A DNA stretch of 14,514 nucleotides from Oscillospiraceae bacterium (GTDB lineage: Bacteria; Bacillota_A; Clostridia; Saccharofermentanales; Saccharofermentanaceae). The notes below the pieces were generated by a model. The model did not search any database and was not told the origin of the DNA. It saw only the letters and a list, made by a program, of their open reading frames with translations. The stretch covers positions 1 through 14,514 of the forward strand of contig CADAXO010000131.1 of NCBI GenBank assembly GCA_902791885.1, in the 5' to 3' direction. Every line of letters begins with the position of its first letter. Position 1 is the first letter of the stretch. Positions 7,979 through 14,484 of the stretch are shown one piece after another. Position numbers and translations under genes: made by a program.

Positions 7979-8006
7979 TTCCATGCAATTAATTATATGC
8001 TATAAT
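7979..8006 (+). promoter_or_regulatory. Extended -10 promoter of the MATE gene
   Basis: TGCTATAAT (7998-8006) is a consensus extended -10 element. The best -35 match, TTCCAT (7979-7984), is poor, as is usual with extended -10 promoters. Transcription should start near 8013, only about three bases before the ATG at 8016. Confidence 0.65.
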
Positions 8007-8020
8007 CCGCTGATTATGAA
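7992..8020 (-). promoter_or_regulatory. Promoter of the membrane protein-GNAT-cyclase operon
   Basis: On the minus strand a perfect TATAAT (7997-7992) lies 17 bases from a weak TTCATA (8020-8015). The -35 overlaps the start codon of the divergent MATE gene, and the -10 is separated by three bases from the -10 of that gene's promoter. Confidence 0.6.
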
Positions 8021-9398
8021 TCTTAAATCGAGACTTGGTACAAAAGATTTTTATAAGATGGTGCTCGGCATTTGTGTCCCGATGATCATCCAGAACGGAC
8101 TGACAAATGTAGTCAGCCTGCTTGATAATCTGATGATCGGCCGCGTCGGCACGAATGCCATATCGGGAGTTGCCATCTCGAACCAGTTGATGTTCGTCTT
8201 CTGGCTTCTCATGTTCGGCGCCACTGCAGGTACCGGCATCTTTACCGCGCAGTATTACGGTAAGGGAGATACCAAGGGTGTTCGGGATACATTCAGATTT
8301 AAGCTGATCGCCAATACCGTTCTCGCAGTTATCGCGGGTGTTATCTATTATGTTTTCGCGCCTGATATGGTGTCGTGGTTCCTCGAAGGAGAAGGTACTC
8401 CCGAAGATGCGGCACAGACACTTGAGATCGGCGTAAGCTACATGAATTACATCATCGCGAGCCTTGTTCCGATAGGCTTGAGTTATGCCTATGCGGGTAC
8501 GTTAAGAGACACCGGAAACACCAAGGTGCCGATGGTCGCAAGTATGGTCGCGATATTCGTAAATCTTATAGGAAATGCTGTGCTTATCTACGGTCTTCTC
8601 GGGCTTCCTGCCATGGGCGCAGACGGCGCTGCCATTGCAACTGTAATCTCCCGTTATGTCGAGCTTATAGTGCTTATAGTCTACACGGGAACGCACTCTG
8701 CGAAGAATCCGTTCATCATAGGAGCTTTTCGAAGTTTCAGGATACCGCTTGTGCTTTGCAGACAGTTTATTCTTAAGATGATACCTTTGATGGCGAACGA
8801 GACTTTGTGGTCTTTGGGCATCACTATACTGAACCAGTGTTACTCCTACAGAAGCCTTGATGCAGTTGCTGCCGTCAACATCGAGACGACGCTTTGGAAT
8901 CTTCTCACGGTAGCTTTCGTCGCTACGGGTGAAGCCGTCGGAATCGTAGTAGGGCAGAAGCTCGGTGCGGGCGAAGTTGAGAAGGCCAAAGACTACGGCC
9001 TCAAGATGCGCGATCTTACCGTGTTCTTCGGAATCATATGCGGAATAATAATGGCGGTGCTCTCGCCGGTATTCCCGCTTTTCTACAACACTACGGATGA
9101 GGTAAGACACCTTGCTTCGATACTCATACTTCTCTCGGGAATCGTTATGCCTTTGATGGCGTTTACGCACGCTTCCTACTTCATAATCAGAGCCGGCGGA
9201 AACACGTTTATAACGCTCATCTTCGACTCGGGTTACACATGGGTTATCGTCGTTCCTCTGGCATTCATCTTAAGCCGCTTCACAAGTGCGAGCGTACCAG
9301 TAATGATGTTCGCGGTCCAGTGGGCGGAGATCATCAAGTGCTCCATCGGCGAGTACATGGTAAGAAGCGGAATGTGGGCGCGAAATATCGTTAAGTGA
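8016..9398 (+). CDS. MATE-family multidrug/toxin efflux transporter
   Basis: A 460-residue, 12-helix transporter of the MATE family (NorM/DinF-like). It begins MNLKSRLGTKDFYKMVLG and continues with family-typical stretches such as NLIGNAVLIYG and GTLRDTGNTKVPM in the first half. The second half repeats the fold (VAFVATGEAVGIVVGQKLGAGE). Such proteins exchange cations for organic cations or drugs across the cytoplasmic membrane. The length is normal for the family. An upstream in-frame TTG at 7947 is rejected because it precedes the promoter. The ATG at 8016 has no ribosome site and lies ten bases after the -10 box, so the mRNA is probably leaderless or nearly so. Its stop codon abuts that of the convergent diguanylate cyclase. 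No dedicated regulator is adjacent; regulation through the shared divergent promoter is possible. Confidence 0.93.
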   Translation: MNLKSRLGTKDFYKMVLGICVPMIIQNGLTNVVSLLDNLMIGRVGTNAISGVAISNQLMFVFWLLMFGATAGTGIFTAQYYGKGDTKGVRDTFRFKLIANTVLAVIAGVIYYVFAPDMVSWFLEGEGTPEDAAQTLEIGVSYMNYIIASLVPIGLSYAYAGTLRDTGNTKVPMVASMVAIFVNLIGNAVLIYGLLGLPAMGADGAAIATVISRYVELIVLIVYTGTHSAKNPFIIGAFRSFRIPLVLCRQFILKMIPLMANETLWSLGITILNQCYSYRSLDAVAAVNIETTLWNLLTVAFVATGEAVGIVVGQKLGAGEVEKAKDYGLKMRDLTVFFGIICGIIMAVLSPVFPLFYNTTDEVRHLASILILLSGIVMPLMAFTHASYFIIRAGGNTFITLIFDSGYTWVIVVPLAFILSRFTSASVPVMMFAVQWAEIIKCSIGEYMVRSGMWARNIVK

Positions 9399-10886
9399 TC
9401 ACGCTTCGGAGTTGTCGCGCGGTCCCTGCTCCATGTTGTGATCCTTCTTGAACTTCGTCTTCGCGTCGTACATCTCCTTGTCGGCGCGTGCGAAAACAAA
9501 CTCCGCGGAAAGATCCTTTTTACCGCAGTCCGCGATGCCGGCGGAAGCTGAATAACGGAGCCACGGGTCGCTGCTTTGATCCTCATAAGCCTCATCGAAA
9601 AGCTCATTTAAAAGCTTCATCTTTTCCTTGCGGTTATCGTAATCTTCGCCTGTCAGAACGGCTACGAATTCATCGCCGCCGATACGATAGATAGGGGAGT
9701 GCTTGAAGACTTCGCAGATGATGTGGCATGAGCCCTTAAGATACAGATCACCGCATGTGTGACCGTATTCATCGTTGACAGCCTTAAGGCAGTTGACGTC
9801 CACCATTACGATGGAGAAATCCCTATTGCCGTCGTAGATCATGTTGTTAAGTTCCTTGACCTTGAGAACATATGCAGACTTGTTTCCGATGCCTGTCAAA
9901 GGATCGCGGTAAGCCTCCTGGCTAACCTTGCCGATCTCAAGTTCGACCTGTTCTTTCTCGCGCTTGATGTGAGTGATGTCGTCGATATAATCGATGATCC
10001 TGATCTGCATGGAGCGGATGCCTTCGTAAACGTCATTGATCTCGTCTTTTGTCTTAAGATCAAGGTTAAGAACGCCCGCCTGCTCGTAGTCCTTGTTGCC
10101 TACCGGAACGAATCTCTTCATGCCGAGTGTGATCGATCTTAACGGATTAACGATAACCCTGTTGACGAACTGAATTGCGATGATAAGAACCAATACCGTA
10201 TATGCAAAAGCGCTTAATACTACATACATGAGGTTCGTATAACGCTCTGTCATAACGTCTTCCATTCCGACGTCACAGCCGACGTGGCATATCAGATTGC
10301 CGTCGAGGTCATAAACGGGAGCATATGCGGAACAAAGCCATCCCCAGTCTCCATTGCTTATGACCGGCTCGATGTAGTTCTCGGGTGATACTCCCTCGAA
10401 CTCGGCCTCGCGTTCTTCGTAGTAACCGGTCTCATATAACGGCACGTCGTCGGCATCGATGAGATACATATCGAGCATAGCTTCCTGATCGCCCCAAACG
10501 ATGAGATACAGGTACTTAACATCTCCCATGCTCGCGACATAAGTGCGGAGCTTGTTACGCTCGGTAACGTACTTATCCCACAGTCCGTGCTCGCGCAGAA
10601 AATCTTCGATAAGCGCATCATTATCGGTCTCTTCGGCAAGGTCTCTTAACTCCTGATATTCCTCGGATTCGATAATGGGACGAAGTTCGGACAGGAACTT
10701 AACATCGGCGAGAGTTGCATAATTCTTTGCTGAGTTATATGCAAGTCTTCTGTAGTAAGAATCGATCTGATCGGCGCTTATTAAGAATGAGATAGCGCAG
10801 ATTCCCGCAACGGCAAAGAGTACTGTCCCTATTACGAACAGATACATCTTAGGTCCGATCTTAAGATTTCCGGGCTTAGAACTCAT
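9399..10886 (-). CDS. Membrane-bound diguanylate cyclase (sensor-HAMP-like-GGDEF)
   Basis: Predicted 495-residue c-di-GMP synthase. A first membrane helix (about 14-36) and a second (about 217-240) enclose a roughly 180-residue extracellular region, likely a Cache-type sensor (WGWLCSAYAPVYDLDGNLICHVGCDVG). A HAMP-like linker and a short coiled region follow. The GGDEF domain begins at RDPLTGIGNK (327-336), has metal-binding Asp363 in VDVNCLKAVND and the intact signature GGDEF (403-407). The inhibitory RxxD site expected just upstream is absent (FKHS at that position), so product feedback at that site is not expected. I start at the ATG 10886-10884, which has AAAGGTG eight to nine bases upstream; an in-frame ATG at 10937 would add 17 residues without a ribosome site. 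A weak TATAAA (10943-10938) may be the -10. Confidence 0.93.
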   Translation of the reverse strand: MSSKPGNLKIGPKMYLFVIGTVLFAVAGICAISFLISADQIDSYYRRLAYNSAKNYATLADVKFLSELRPIIESEEYQELRDLAEETDNDALIEDFLREHGLWDKYVTERNKLRTYVASMGDVKYLYLIVWGDQEAMLDMYLIDADDVPLYETGYYEEREAEFEGVSPENYIEPVISNGDWGWLCSAYAPVYDLDGNLICHVGCDVGMEDVMTERYTNLMYVVLSAFAYTVLVLIIAIQFVNRVIVNPLRSITLGMKRFVPVGNKDYEQAGVLNLDLKTKDEINDVYEGIRSMQIRIIDYIDDITHIKREKEQVELEIGKVSQEAYRDPLTGIGNKSAYVLKVKELNNMIYDGNRDFSIVMVDVNCLKAVNDEYGHTCGDLYLKGSCHIICEVFKHSPIYRIGGDEFVAVLTGEDYDNRKEKMKLLNELFDEAYEDQSSDPWLRYSASAGIADCGKKDLSAEFVFARADKEMYDAKTKFKKDHNMEQGPRDNSEA

Positions 10887-11037
10887 GTCTTGATTCACCT
10901 TTGTACCGGTGTTGTAGTGATGGCGGTACAAGTACATTTTATAAAGAAAAAGTTACCTGTTTATTTTCATGTTCTGTCGGCAAATTCAAGTAATTATGAC
11001 CAAATTGTAAATTCGGATTTCCCCGATACGATTTATC

Positions 11038-11065
11038 TTGACCGGGGGTGGGGGCATGGTAATAT
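11038..11065 (+). promoter_or_regulatory. Promoter of the flotillin-like gene, with G-rich spacer
   Basis: TTGACC (11038-11043), a 16-base spacer and TAATAT (11060-11065). The spacer holds GGGGGTGGGGG (11044-11054), unusual for this base composition. The start site should be near 11072. Confidence 0.55.
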
Positions 11066-11076
11066 TTTCATAATGT

Positions 11077-11088
11077 TTCTTGCAAGAA
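11077..11088. promoter_or_regulatory. Perfect 12-base palindrome, candidate operator
   Basis: TTCTTGCAAGAA is a perfect dyad placed a few bases after the predicted start site of the flotillin-like gene. The position suits a repressor site; no known regulator is assigned. Confidence 0.4.
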
Positions 11089-11122
11089 CACAGGGATAGT
11101 TGAAACATTTGGAATAAGGAAT

Positions 11123-11137
11123 AGGAGAAAGATTATG
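11123..11137 (+). promoter_or_regulatory. Strong ribosome site and ATG out of frame with the flotillin-like gene
   Basis: AGGAG (11123-11127) is seven bases from the ATG at 11135-11137, an ideal initiation region. That frame gives only a 45-codon peptide without recognisable features. The flotillin-like frame is offset by one base, and its first possible starts are TTG 11148 and GTG 11151, about 20 bases from the ribosome site. Confidence 0.6.
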
Positions 11138-11147
11138 AAGATTTTGG

Positions 11148-12641
11148 TTGGTGCCTGCCGGAATTCAGGCAACATTAATTTTACCCATTGCGCTCATCGC
11201 AATAGCAGTTATTCTGCTGATCATCATCATAGCTACGAGCTATGTAAAGGCTCCGCCGAACAAGGCTTATATCATTACAGGCCTTAAGAGGAAGCCCAAG
11301 ATCCTGATCGGTAAAGCAGGTCTGAAGCTCCCGTTCCTTGAGAGGAAAGACGAGCTTCTCATCGAGCAGATCTCTATCGATATCAAGACGGGTGACTTTG
11401 TTCCTACAGCAGACTTCATCGGTGTTAACATCGACGCTGTAGCGAAGGTTCAGATCAGGACCGACGAAGAGGGCATCAAGCTCGCTATGAAGAACTTCCT
11501 CAATATGAGATCAGAGCAGATCAATGCACAGCTTGTCGACTCTTTGCAGGGTAACATGCGTGAGATCATCGGTACCATCACATTGAAGGAACTTTGCAAC
11601 GACAGAAAGTCCTTCGGTGATCAGGTACAGGAGAAGGCTCAGGTAGACATGAACAATCTGGGTATCCAGATCATCTCCTGCAACATCCAGCATGTAGAAG
11701 ATAAGAACGATCTTATTACAGCGCTCGGTCAGGACAACATGGCTACGATCCAGAAGACAGCATCCATTGCTAAGGCAAATGCCGAGAGGGACGTAGCGAT
11801 CGCTCAGGCAGAGGCAGCCAAGGAAGCCAACGATGCGAAGGTTTCTTCCGAGACAGAGATCGCGATCAAGCAGAACGAACTGTCTATCAAGAGATCCGAG
11901 CTTCAGGTAATCCAGGATACAAAGCAGGCTGAAGCAGATGCCGCTTACAAGATCCAGGAGCAGGCTCAGAGAAAGTCTATCGAGGTAGCAAACTCCGAAG
12001 CTGACATCGCGAAGCAGGAGAAAGAGATCGAGCTCAAGATGAAGGAAGCAAAGGTCCGTGAGCAGGCTCTCGATGCAGAGATCAAGAAGCAGGCGGACGC
12101 TGAGCGTTATCGTCAGCAGCAGATGGCTGAAGTCGAGCTGTTCAAGAGACAGAAAGAGGCTGAGGCTAAGAAGTACGAGCTCGCACAGCAGGCTGAGGCT
12201 AAGAAGATCCAGGCCGAGGCAGACCTCATCGCTATGCAGAAGGAAGCCGAAGGTATCCGTGCCAAGGGTGAGGCAGAGGCTGATGCGATCCGCGCAAAGG
12301 CTGAAGCTGAAGCGATCGGTATCGACAAGAAGGCCGAGGCTATGCAGAAGTACGGCGAAGCAGCCGTAATCGAGATGCTCTGCAAGATGTATCCTCTCGT
12401 AGCCGAAGCAATCGCAAAGCCTCTTGCAAACATCGATTCCATCACGATGTATGGCGAAGGCAATACAGCGAAGATGACAGAGGACATCACCAAGTCCTTC
12501 AAGCAGACCATAGACGGTATCGGAGACAGCCTCGGAATCGACCTGTCTTCCGTAATCGGATCTTTCGCAGGCACAAAGCTTGCAGGAACACCGGGTCTGG
12601 GACTTGCAGCTGATGCTAAGACAAAGAACGGCGAGAGCTGA
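11148..12641 (+). CDS. Flotillin-like SPFH-domain membrane scaffold protein
   Basis: Flotillin/SPFH protein, about 497 residues. It has an N-terminal hydrophobic anchor (about 10-32), then VKAPPNKAYIITG leading into the SPFH (prohibitin-like) domain to about 200. A long Ala/Glu/Lys/Gln-rich coiled coil (about 200-415) with many AEA repeats follows, then a Gly/Ser-richer tail. Bacterial flotillins oligomerise on the inner face of the membrane and organise protein microdomains. No NfeD-type partner gene is adjacent. The start is uncertain: TTG 11148 or GTG 11151 lack a ribosome site, while the good ribosome site serves an ATG 13 bases upstream in another frame. Dropping one T from the run at 11142-11145 would join them as MKIWLVPAGIQATL. 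A strong terminator lies 90 bases downstream, so it is probably transcribed alone. Confidence 0.92.
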   Translation: MVPAGIQATLILPIALIAIAVILLIIIIATSYVKAPPNKAYIITGLKRKPKILIGKAGLKLPFLERKDELLIEQISIDIKTGDFVPTADFIGVNIDAVAKVQIRTDEEGIKLAMKNFLNMRSEQINAQLVDSLQGNMREIIGTITLKELCNDRKSFGDQVQEKAQVDMNNLGIQIISCNIQHVEDKNDLITALGQDNMATIQKTASIAKANAERDVAIAQAEAAKEANDAKVSSETEIAIKQNELSIKRSELQVIQDTKQAEADAAYKIQEQAQRKSIEVANSEADIAKQEKEIELKMKEAKVREQALDAEIKKQADAERYRQQQMAEVELFKRQKEAEAKKYELAQQAEAKKIQAEADLIAMQKEAEGIRAKGEAEADAIRAKAEAEAIGIDKKAEAMQKYGEAAVIEMLCKMYPLVAEAIAKPLANIDSITMYGEGNTAKMTEDITKSFKQTIDGIGDSLGIDLSSVIGSFAGTKLAGTPGLGLAADAKTKNGES

Positions 12642-12730
12642 AAGCAGATGGAATAAGGGCCGGATAAATAATAAAAACTGTACCTCTTGATGAATAGGCC
12701 CTAAGGCGAGATGAGGCTCTCAAAAACTCT

Positions 12731-12766
12731 ACCGGCAGATCGGAAACGGTCTGCCGGTTTTAATTT
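12731..12766 (+). terminator. Rho-independent terminator after the flotillin-like gene
   Basis: Arms ACCGGCAGA and TCTGCCGGT pair over nine bases. They extend inward through a T-G wobble and two G-C pairs to a GAAA tetraloop (stem-loop 12731-12758), followed by TTTTAATTT. The 89 bases between the stop codon and this hairpin hold no gene that I can see. Confidence 0.9.
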
Positions 12767-12786
12767 GCCCGGATCCGCATTATAAT
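12758..12786 (+). promoter_or_regulatory. Promoter of the PD-(D/E)XK gene
   Basis: A perfect TATAAT (12781-12786) sits 17 bases after a weak TTTTAA (12758-12763) that overlaps the T-tract of the preceding terminator. Transcription should start near 12793, leaving a leader of about 46 bases. Confidence 0.5.
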
Positions 12787-12794
12787 CCGAGTCA

Positions 12795-12820
12795 AGGATC
12801 CTGCCTGGAATCGGGATCCT
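12795..12820 (+). repeat. GGATCCTG direct repeat / hairpin in the nuclease gene leader
   Basis: GGATCCTG occurs at 12796-12803 and again at 12814-12821. AGGATCC (12795-12801) and GGATCCT (12814-12820) can pair into a seven-base stem with a 12-base loop, ending six bases before the AGGGG ribosome site. A third GGATCC lies upstream at 12771-12776. Confidence 0.5.
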
Positions 12821-12838
12821 GGAATAGGGGAAAATAAT

Positions 12839-13633
12839 ATGATAAACACAAGAATCTCAGATGATCTGAGGGCTCGTTATGATGCTGTCACGCGTGTGGT
12901 CTTGAAGTGCCGCAAAGAACTGGCTGATTATCCTGCCGGGCGGCTGAGGATCAAGCGTCAGAAAGACTCGGTCTATTATTACCATGTTACGGATAACCGT
13001 AAGAAAAACGGAGAATTGTTAAAAGGGGATGACCCGTTGATCAAGCTGCTTGCCCAGAAAGAGTATCTGCAGACCTTACTTAGGATCGCGGAGACTGAGC
13101 AGAAAGTGCTCGGGCAGGCGTTGGATAATTATCCGTCTCCTGTTATGGAGGGATTATATGAAACTTATAATCAGCAACGTCAATCGCTGATAAGTCCTAT
13201 CATCCTTCCAGACGGCGAATATCTCAGGCGATGGATGGAAAAGCCTTACAGACCTAAACCGATAAGTGATAACATTCCCGTCTACTTAACTATGAAGAAT
13301 GAACGTGTAAGGTCGAAGTCCGAACAGATAATCGCGGATCATCTCAATAAGAAGGGGATTCCGTATAAATACGAGTGCCCGATTTATGTGGGTAATCAGG
13401 TCCTTCATCCCGATTTTACGATCTTGCGGATGAGTGACAGGAAAGTGATTTACTATGAGCACCTCGGAAGGCTGGATGATCCAAAATATGCGGTTGATAA
13501 CGTTAGGAAGCTTTCCGCGTATTCGTTGAACGGCCTGACCTTGGGGGATAATCTGTTCACCACCTTCGAAACCAGTGTGCAGCCCCTGGATGTCCGCATC
13601 CTGGATGACCTGATAGAGAAGAAATTCCGGTGA
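12839..13633 (+). CDS. PD-(D/E)XK nuclease-domain protein
   Basis: A 264-residue protein with a restriction-endonuclease-like C-terminal domain. A likely active-site series runs Glu162 (VRSKSEQIIADHL), Asp192 (HPDFTI) and Glu207-His208 (YYEHLGRLDDP), followed by a conserved-looking helix YAVDNVRKLSAY. This matches the general PD-(D/E)XK pattern with His in place of the usual Lys, as in several uncharacterised Clostridia proteins. The N-terminal half is helical and charged, with GRLRIKRQKDSVYYYHV (34-50), possibly for nucleic-acid binding. DNA cleavage is inferred from the fold, and the biological role is unknown. The ATG has AGGGG about eight bases upstream. No methylase or helicase gene is adjacent, so it is not a standard restriction system. 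The stop codon is followed at the very next base by the palindrome array. Confidence 0.8.
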   Translation: MINTRISDDLRARYDAVTRVVLKCRKELADYPAGRLRIKRQKDSVYYYHVTDNRKKNGELLKGDDPLIKLLAQKEYLQTLLRIAETEQKVLGQALDNYPSPVMEGLYETYNQQRQSLISPIILPDGEYLRRWMEKPYRPKPISDNIPVYLTMKNERVRSKSEQIIADHLNKKGIPYKYECPIYVGNQVLHPDFTILRMSDRKVIYYEHLGRLDDPKYAVDNVRKLSAYSLNGLTLGDNLFTTFETSVQPLDVRILDDLIEKKFR

Positions 13634-13827
13634 TAACGTACTCTTTTCGAGATATCGGCGGTTGGGTACGTTGATTTGCCTGTTTTAACGTACTCTTTTT
13701 GGTTTTGGAGGAGTTTAGTCCGTTGAAAGCGAGTTTTAACGTACTCTTTGGCGAAATACAAGGAAAGAGTACGTCGAAAAGCCGATTTTAACGTACTCTT
13801 TTGGAAAATCCGGGGTTTTAGTACGTT
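13634..13827. repeat. Four-unit array of 38-bp imperfect palindromes, 51-52 bp period
   Basis: The box TAACGTACTCTTT recurs at 13634, 13686, 13737 and 13789 (steps of 52, 51 and 52). Each copy is followed by an inverted partner ending at 13672, 13724, 13775 and 13827 (forms GGGTACGTT, TAGTCCGTT, GAGTACGTC, TAGTACGTT). From AACG to the end of the partner is exactly 38 bases in all four units. The 15-20 bases between arms differ in sequence, and the 13-14-base linkers share a GAAA...TTTT form. In unit three ACGTACTCTTT and AAAGAGTACGT pair perfectly over 11 bases. Reverse boxes can also pair with the next forward box across the linker. The array occupies most of the gap between the nuclease and TetR genes. 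I do not recognise the family. Confidence 0.85.
13764..13802 (+). terminator. Possible terminator formed across units three and four
   Basis: AAAGAGTACGT (13764-13774) pairs perfectly with ACGTACTCTTT (13791-13801) and is followed by a T. The short interior can extend by several A-T pairs. An A-rich 5' flank and T-rich 3' flank resemble a weak, possibly bidirectional, intrinsic terminator for the nuclease transcript. No better terminator is seen before the TetR promoter. Confidence 0.35.
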
Positions 13828-13843
13828 GGCGGGTAAATTCAGA

Positions 13844-13872
13844 TGGACAAAGCGGGGCGGGCGTGATAGATT
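13844..13872 (+). promoter_or_regulatory. Promoter of the TetR-family gene
   Basis: TGGACA (13844-13849), a 17-base spacer and TAGATT (13867-13872). The predicted start near 13879 lies inside the palindromic operator. Confidence 0.5.
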
Positions 13873-13894
13873 ATTATTGAACGTGTTCAATAAT
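13873..13894. promoter_or_regulatory. Palindromic TetR-type operator
   Basis: A perfect inverted repeat with ten-base arms ATTATTGAAC and GTTCAATAAT around a central GT. It lies 11 bases before the TetR start codon and over the predicted transcription start. This is the usual layout for autorepression by a TetR-family protein. Confidence 0.8.
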
Positions 13895-13905
13895 GGAATG
13901 TAAAC

Positions 13906-14484
13906 ATGAAGAAAGACGAGAAATTACAACTTACAAAAGACAGACTCATGGATGCGACCTTCGGGCTCATGGAGGCTTCGGAGGACCCGCTCGCGGTGAC
14001 TTCCAGGCAGATCGCGGCGAAGGCTGACGTTAAGCCTGCCATGATCAACTACTGTTTCGGCTCCAGGGAGAACCTTATCTACCAGACTTTTCAGAAGCAG
14101 TACATGAACTTCCTCGGAAACGAGGATGTGGAGCAGGTAATCAACTCGGATCTGCCCCCGAAGGAGGTTCTGAAGAAGCTTCACTTCGCTGTAGCCCTGT
14201 GTCTGGTGCAGAATCACAAGTTCACTCAGGCTATTACGGGTTTTGTACTGTTTAAGCGGGACTTAGGGCAGGAATCTTTCAGTTTTAACTATGTTAAAAA
14301 TCACTACAAAGGCCGTAAAACGGACGCCGAGTGCAAACTCATCGCATACGAGATGTCGACCATGATGCAGCTCATAATCTACAGAAAAGAAGACATCAAA
14401 CGTGACTTCGGGATCGATTTGGACGACACTGAGGAGCTTCGTCACTACATTGACATGAGGATCGACCTCCTTCTCGGCTCATGA
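13906..14484 (+). CDS. TetR/AcrR-family transcriptional regulator
   Basis: A 192-residue regulator. The N-terminal helix-turn-helix is TSRQIAAKADVKPAMINYCFGSRENLIYQTF (about 32-62), with the family-typical Y/F-FGSRENL end of the recognition helix. The C-terminal 120 residues are the helical ligand-binding and dimerisation part, without an identifiable ligand. The ATG is preceded by a modest GGA ribosome site. The perfect palindrome just upstream strongly suggests autoregulation. Its stop codon overlaps an ATG that may begin a regulated downstream gene, often a transporter in such pairs. It has its own promoter and is not clearly linked to the nuclease. Confidence 0.92.
   Translation: MKKDEKLQLTKDRLMDATFGLMEASEDPLAVTSRQIAAKADVKPAMINYCFGSRENLIYQTFQKQYMNFLGNEDVEQVINSDLPPKEVLKKLHFAVALCLVQNHKFTQAITGFVLFKRDLGQESFSFNYVKNHYKGRKTDAECKLIAYEMSTMMQLIIYRKEDIKRDFGIDLDDTEELRHYIDMRIDLLLGS

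Noticed and set aside
7947..8015. Upstream TTG start extending the MATE protein
   Set aside because: It lies before the promoter, within the divergent gene's coding region, and adds residues unlike MATE N-termini.
10887..10937. ATG at 10937 as start of the diguanylate cyclase
   Set aside because: It has no ribosome site, whereas the ATG at 10886 has AAAGGTG at proper spacing and gives a normal N-terminus before the first helix.
11135..11272. A real 45-codon peptide from the ATG with the strong ribosome site
   Set aside because: The translation is low-complexity and overlaps the flotillin reading frame. It is better explained by a frame conflict at the flotillin start.
12656..12702. AGGGCC...GGCCCT pairing in the flotillin 3' untranslated region as an RNA element
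   Set aside because: Only six base pairs close a loop of more than 30 bases. The genuine terminator lies just downstream.
13634..13827. CRISPR array
   Set aside because: The repeats are short, imperfect palindromes with variable interiors and very short linkers. No cas gene is present, and repeat and spacer lengths do not fit.
13634..13827. Integron attC sites (AAC...GTT arms)
   Set aside because: The core sequences do not match attC beyond AAC/GTT. There is no integrase gene, and no cassette lies between units.
13453..13890. Minus-strand open frame of 145 codons across the nuclease 3' end and the repeat array, with recurring KEYVKT
   Set aside because: The repeated peptide simply reflects the reverse strand of the repeat box (AAAGAGTACGTTAAAA). 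It overlaps a real gene and has no ribosome site or family resemblance.
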